The notes under the pieces were generated by a model, which worked only from the letters and a program-made list of their open reading frames with translations, did no database searches and had not been told where the DNA came from. Below are positions 60,319 to 64,000 of a stretch of DNA of 64,000 nt, piece by piece. The stretch covers positions 1,922,001 to 1,986,000 of the forward strand of contig NZ_VFOL01000001.1 in the NCBI RefSeq assembly GCF_006716065.1, written 5' to 3'. The position numbers were made by a program, and so were the translations under genes. Position 1 is the stretch's first letter, and every line of letters starts with the position of its first letter. The DNA comes from Salinispora arenicola (GTDB taxonomy: Bacteria > Actinomycetota > Actinomycetes > Mycobacteriales > Micromonosporaceae).

Positions 60319-63300
60319 ATGCTGCCCCAGCCCGTCGTGCGGGCACCCGGGCCGGCACCCGAGGTCGACCTGGCCGCGCTCGTCGCCGACCTGCGGGCCG
60401 AGGTGGATGGAGAGGTCCGGTTCGACGTCGGTTCGCGGGCCGCCTACTCCACCGACGCCTCCAACTACCGGCAGGTGCCGCTCGGAGTGGTGGTGCCCCG
60501 GACGGTCGAGGCCGGCGTGGCGGCGGTCGCGGTGTGCCGCCGGCACGGCGCTCCGCTGGTTTCCCGAGGCGGCGGCACCAGCCTGGCTGGACAATGCACC
60601 AACACCGCTGTCGTGCTGGACTGGTCGAAGTACTGCCACCTCCTGCTGGAGGTCGATCCGCAGGCGCGGACCTGCCTGGTGGAACCCGGCATCGTGTTGG
60701 ACTCACTCAACGCCCAACTCGCCTCGACCGGGCTGGAGTACGGTCCCCGCCCGGCCACCCACAGCCGCTGCACCCTGGGTGGCATGCTCGGCAACAACTC
60801 CTGCGGAGCCACCGCACAGCGCACCGGGAAGGTTGTCGACAACGTCGTTGAGCTGGAGGTCCTGCTCTACGACGGCACCCGGTTCTGGGTGGGCGAGACC
60901 AGCGACGAGCAGTACGCCGAGATCCAGCGTCGTGGTGGGCGGCAGGCGGAGGTCTACCGTCAACTGCGGTCGCTACGCGAGGAGTACCTGGCCGACATCC
61001 GTACCCGTTATCCGGACATTCCTCGCCGGGTGTCCGGGTACAACCTCGACAGTCTGCTGCCGGAGAAGGGTTTTCACATCGGGCAGGTCCTGGTCGGCTC
61101 CGAGGGCACGCTGGTCACCGTTCTCCGGGCGCGGCTGAGGCTGGTGCCGGTGGTGCGGGCGTCTGCCCTGGTTTTCGTCAACTACCCTGACATCGCGGCT
61201 GCTGCCGATGACGTCATGCGGGTGCTGGAACACCAGCCGGTCACTCTGGAGGGGATTGACGACCGGCTTGTCGCCAACGAACGGAAGCAGCAGCAGCTGG
61301 TAGGTCTCCGGGAGATTCCCGAGGGCGGCGCGTGGCTGATGATCCAGATGGGTGGCGACACGCCACAGCAGGCTCGTGCTGCTGCCAGCCGGTTGATCAC
61401 CGCTGTGCGTGGTGGTGGTGCGGGGACCGTGCACGAGTTCACCGATCCCGCCCATGAGCGGCAGATGTGGCAGGTCCGGGAGGCTGCCCTCGGGGCCACC
61501 GCGCAGGTGCGAGGTGCCGACCGTACGTGGCCGGGTTGGGAGGATTCGGCCGTTGCCCCGGAGAAGCTTGGCAGCTATCTGCGGGACCTGCGACGGCTCT
61601 TCGACGAGTATGGCTTCGGGCAGACGTCCGTGTATGGCCACTTCGGTCAGGGGTGCGTGCACACGCGTATTCCGTTTCAGCTGACCACCGCCGACGGGGT
61701 GGCGCGGTTCCGGTCGTTCCTCGAGCGTGCCGCTGACCTGGTCGTGTCCTATGGTGGGTCCTTCTCCGGTGAGCACGGGGACGGCCAGGCCCGGGGTGAG
61801 CTGCTGCCGAAGATGTACGGTAGTCGGCTGATGCGCGCGTTCGGCCAGCTCAAGGCGATCTTCGATCCGGCTGACCGGATGAATCCGGGTAAGACGGTGT
61901 CGCCTTACCCGCTCGACAGTCTCCTGCGGTTGGGGGCCGACTACCACCATCCTTCGCTGCGGACCACGTTCGCCTACCCCGATGACCAGGGCAGTTTCGC
62001 CAACGCTGTACTGCGCTGCGTCGGGGTGGGCCAGTGCCGCCGCCACGACGGTGGGGTGATGTGCCCGTCCTACATGGTCACCCGTGAGGAGGAGCACTCC
62101 ACGCGGGGCCGCTCCCGGCTGCTGTTCGAAATGCTCGACGGCAGCGTCCGGGGCGGCAGCATCGACGACGGCTGGCGCTCCGACGCGGTGCGCGACGCCC
62201 TCGACCTTTGCCTGGCCTGCAAGGGATGCAAGGCGGACTGTCCGGTGAACGTGGACATGGCGACCTACAAGGCGGAGTTCCTGTCCCACCATTACGCGGG
62301 CCGGTTACGTCCCCGCGCCCACTACTCGATGGGGTGGCTTCCGGTGCTGGCGGCGGTGGCCGGGGTCGCGCCGGGCGCGGTGAACGCCCTCACGCAGGCG
62401 CCCGGCCTGGGCCGGCTCGCCAAGTTCGCCGGCGGTATCGACCAGCACCGGGACGTACCGACCTTCGCCGCACAGAGCTTCCAGCGGTGGTTCGCCGACC
62501 GGACCCCGGCTGGGGACGGCCACCGCGGCGAGGTACTGCTCTGGCCGGACACCTTCACCAACCGATTCCATCCCGGGGTGGCCCAGGCAGCGGTCGAGGT
62601 GCTGGAGGCCGCCGGATGGCGGGTCCGGGTGCCGGCCCGGCCGGTCTGCTGCGGGCTGACCTGGATCTCCACCGGCCAACTCGGCGTCGCCACGTGGATG
62701 CTGCGGCGGACCCTGAACGTCCTTCGGCCGCACCTACGGGCCGGTACCCGGGTGGTCGGTCTGGAACCGAGCTGTACGGCCGTGTTCCGCAGCGACGCCC
62801 ACGAACTGTTCCCGAACGACGAGGACGTCACCCGCCTCCGCCAGCAGACGGTCACCCTGGCCGAACTGCTCCACGACCACAGCCCTGGCTGGCGGCCACC
62901 GCGGCTACCGGCACACGCGCTGATCCAAACCCACTGCCACCAACACGCCATCCTGGGTACCACCGCCGACCAGGCAGTACTCACCGACGCCGGAGTACGA
63001 GCCGACTTCCTGGACTCGGGCTGCTGCGGGCTGGCCGGCAACTTCGGCTTCGAACAGGGACACTACGAGGTCTCCGAAGCATGCGCCGAGCGAGTACTGC
63101 TGCCAGCCGTTCGAGACGCCGCCGACACCGACGTGATCCTCGCCGACGGATTCAGCTGCCGAACCCAGGTACAGCAGAGCGCGGCCGGCGGACGAACAGC
63201 GCTGCACCTGGCCGAACTACTACGAGCCGGGCTCCACAGCGAGCCGGTAACACCCTACCCGGAACGTCGATGGACACACCGCCCACAGCCGCCTACCCGG

Positions 63301-63384
63301 GCGGCCCGACTAGCCACAATCGGACTACTCGGCTTGGCCGTCCTCGCGCCGGTGGTCGCCCTCGTCACGTCAAAGGCCCGGTGA
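60319..63384 (+). CDS. FAD-linked oxidase fused to Fe-S (GlcF-like) domains
   Basis: 1,021-aa protein combining D-lactate/glycolate-type FAD dehydrogenase (PLVSRGGGTSLAGQCTN, VGSEGTLVTVLRARL, YGHFGQGCVHTRIPF, SGEHGDGQARGELLPKMYG) with two 4Fe-4S motifs (CVGVGQCRRHDGGVMCPSY, CLACKGCKADCPVN) and two CCG domains (CCGLTW, CCGLAGNFGF), then a C-terminal hydrophobic anchor (LLGLAVLAPVVALV). Likely oxidises a 2-hydroxy acid and feeds quinone. ATG 60319 has GGGAG 7 nt upstream; GTG 60253 is a weaker alternative. Substrate is not assignable. Confidence 0.9.
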   Translation: MLPQPVVRAPGPAPEVDLAALVADLRAEVDGEVRFDVGSRAAYSTDASNYRQVPLGVVVPRTVEAGVAAVAVCRRHGAPLVSRGGGTSLAGQCTNTAVVLDWSKYCHLLLEVDPQARTCLVEPGIVLDSLNAQLASTGLEYGPRPATHSRCTLGGMLGNNSCGATAQRTGKVVDNVVELEVLLYDGTRFWVGETSDEQYAEIQRRGGRQAEVYRQLRSLREEYLADIRTRYPDIPRRVSGYNLDSLLPEKGFHIGQVLVGSEGTLVTVLRARLRLVPVVRASALVFVNYPDIAAAADDVMRVLEHQPVTLEGIDDRLVANERKQQQLVGLREIPEGGAWLMIQMGGDTPQQARAAASRLITAVRGGGAGTVHEFTDPAHERQMWQVREAALGATAQVRGADRTWPGWEDSAVAPEKLGSYLRDLRRLFDEYGFGQTSVYGHFGQGCVHTRIPFQLTTADGVARFRSFLERAADLVVSYGGSFSGEHGDGQARGELLPKMYGSRLMRAFGQLKAIFDPADRMNPGKTVSPYPLDSLLRLGADYHHPSLRTTFAYPDDQGSFANAVLRCVGVGQCRRHDGGVMCPSYMVTREEEHSTRGRSRLLFEMLDGSVRGGSIDDGWRSDAVRDALDLCLACKGCKADCPVNVDMATYKAEFLSHHYAGRLRPRAHYSMGWLPVLAAVAGVAPGAVNALTQAPGLGRLAKFAGGIDQHRDVPTFAAQSFQRWFADRTPAGDGHRGEVLLWPDTFTNRFHPGVAQAAVEVLEAAGWRVRVPARPVCCGLTWISTGQLGVATWMLRRTLNVLRPHLRAGTRVVGLEPSCTAVFRSDAHELFPNDEDVTRLRQQTVTLAELLHDHSPGWRPPRLPAHALIQTHCHQHAILGTTADQAVLTDAGVRADFLDSGCCGLAGNFGFEQGHYEVSEACAERVLLPAVRDAADTDVILADGFSCRTQVQQSAAGGRTALHLAELLRAGLHSEPVTPYPERRWTHRPQPPTRAARLATIGLLGLAVLAPVVALVTSKAR

Positions 63385-63949
63385 CTAGGGGCGCCACGGC
63401 CTGACCCGGCGCGACCTGCGCGTCGCCGAGGACGGCGCAAGACGGTTGCGCCGTCCGGGACGACCACTGCCAAAGGGTTGTGGTGTGGTATCTGCAGCAC
63501 CTGATGGAAGGCAACGATGGCAACAAGTGTGTGCCGATTCCGACCGCGAGTGTGGATGAGCTGACGAGGTCAGCCTGGGGCGGGCTATTTCTACTGGCTG
63601 CGCCCAGCCGCATGCTGCGTTCGATGGGCGGCCTGCTCGCAGTCAGATGCGCGGGGCCACGGGCCCCAGCGCGTTGTCGACGACCGGGGCCAGCGGACGG
63701 CGGCGCTGACCCGCTCTTTGAGCTGGCGTAAGGGGGATTGTTCGCGTTGCTAGTCGCCGGGCTCAGTAGATCCATTATCGCTCATTTTGTGGTATTGATG
63801 CGAACTCGATGATCTGTGTATATACTATATTTTGTCGTCTGCTTCGCCTACGTGCTGACGGCAGGAATTGTCTCGGACCGCGCGCGGCCGACGGTTGGGA
63901 GTCCTCCCGATTCGTACGCGAGTTCACTCCAACACAAATGAGGTTCGCA
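63385..63949. other. Gene-poor interval with AT-rich promoter region
   Basis: 565 bp. A frame beginning VVWYLQHLMEGNDGNKCVPIP (63480) has no known family. The last 150 bp is AT-rich and holds a candidate promoter (63795-63822) for the gene at the window edge. Confidence 0.35.
63795..63826 (+). promoter_or_regulatory. Candidate promoter of the right-edge gene
   Basis: TTGATG (63795-63800) and TGTATA (63817-63822) are spaced 16 bp. The -10 area also contains the palindrome GTATATAC (63818-63825), which could be an operator. About 125 bp to the ATG. Confidence 0.4.
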
Positions 63950-64000
63950 ATGAAGCGCACAACACGGTTCAAGGAGCTCTTGCTGTCGCCGGAGATTCTT
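63950..64000 (+). CDS. Probable PEP mutase / isocitrate lyase superfamily protein, 5' partial
   Basis: Only 17 codons are in the window: MKRTTRFKELLLSPEIL. The pattern (basic start, F/L-KELL, PEIL) is typical of the N-terminus of PEP mutase/isocitrate lyase superfamily members such as carboxyphosphonoenolpyruvate or methylisocitrate-type lyases. ATG 63950 follows GAGG by 6 nt. The identification rests on a short N-terminus and stays tentative. Confidence 0.5.
   Translation, partial: MKRTTRFKELLLSPEIL

Noticed and set aside
60973..62292. 439-aa open frame antisense to the FAD/Fe-S gene
   Set aside because: Mirror of a well-identified enzyme; no motif or ribosome-binding site.
1..64000. CRISPR arrays, rRNA, prophage or conjugation modules
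   Set aside because: No regularly spaced repeats, no rRNA-like segments, and no phage structural or mating-pair genes were found.

Overview
The window is chromosomal DNA from a high-GC actinomycete, most likely Micromonosporaceae or a close relative. The evidence is strong G/C bias at third codon positions, frequent GTG/TTG starts, and lineage-typical families: a DUF574 (SAV2177-type) methyltransferase, a DUF5999 small protein, a Ddn-like F420-dependent nitroreductase-family protein, a SARP/BTAD-NB-ARC giant regulator, a class F sortase with an LAxTG substrate, and two DUF4397/beta-helix type secreted proteins. Several genes look leaderless, with a TANNNT box 6-7 nt before the start codon. 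No tRNA, rRNA or CRISPR array was found.

Layout. 0-5.7 kb: MOSC protein, Ddn-like protein, ADP-ribosylglycohydrolase, DUF5999, a truncated GNAT remnant, BioY biotin transporter coupled to a mini NifU-like protein, and a DUF574 methyltransferase. 6-17.8 kb: sortase F plus DUF4397 surface protein (GTGA-coupled), DEAD-box helicase, VOC protein, AraC, DHFR-like reductase, NlpC/P60, ArsR-SRPBCC pair, MarR remnant, SnoaL-like, HAD, and flavin reductase/ArsR divergent pair around a perfect palindrome. 17.9-21.5 kb: a Crp/Fnr regulator, hybrid-cluster protein Hcp and its reductase, with an exact FNR box before hcp (nitric-oxide/hydroxylamine defence). 23.1-26.7 kb: a sulfide/persulfide unit (SQR, TusE/DsrC, DsrE-like, OsmC, an unrecognised 48-aa protein, fructosamine-kinase-like) behind a CsoR/CstR-like operator. 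28-35 kb: a membrane alpha/beta-hydrolase, then TetR with MFS transporter and GH2 beta-mannosidase. 35.4-42.1 kb: a glycerol regulon (glpF-glpK-glpD divergent from iclR-glpK2). 42.2-48.2 kb: SARP regulator, DUF4386 membrane protein, SDR and SnoaL-like proteins, and an orphan AT-richer gene.

48.2-60.1 kb is a plastic zone. It holds an intact IS1380-type element with identifiable ends, remnants of IS701, IS110 and IS3 elements, a lectin-repeat fragment, and two paralogous secreted beta-helix genes 8 kb apart, one intact and one reduced by an internal deletion and frameshifts. Inserted here is an ECF-type importer (two S components, T, fused A) preceded by a broken ABC-exporter fragment and a near-consensus Fur/Zur box. 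The window ends with a large FAD plus Fe-S dehydrogenase and the first 17 codons of a probable PEP-mutase/isocitrate-lyase family gene.

Several blocks form coherent functional units: glycerol uptake and phosphorylation, mannoside import and cleavage, NO/hydroxylamine removal, sulfide oxidation, and metal or metallophore import. At least nine gene remnants (GNAT, MarR, VOC, ABC, beta-helix, IS701, IS110, IS3, lectin) show ongoing decay, concentrated near the mobile elements.
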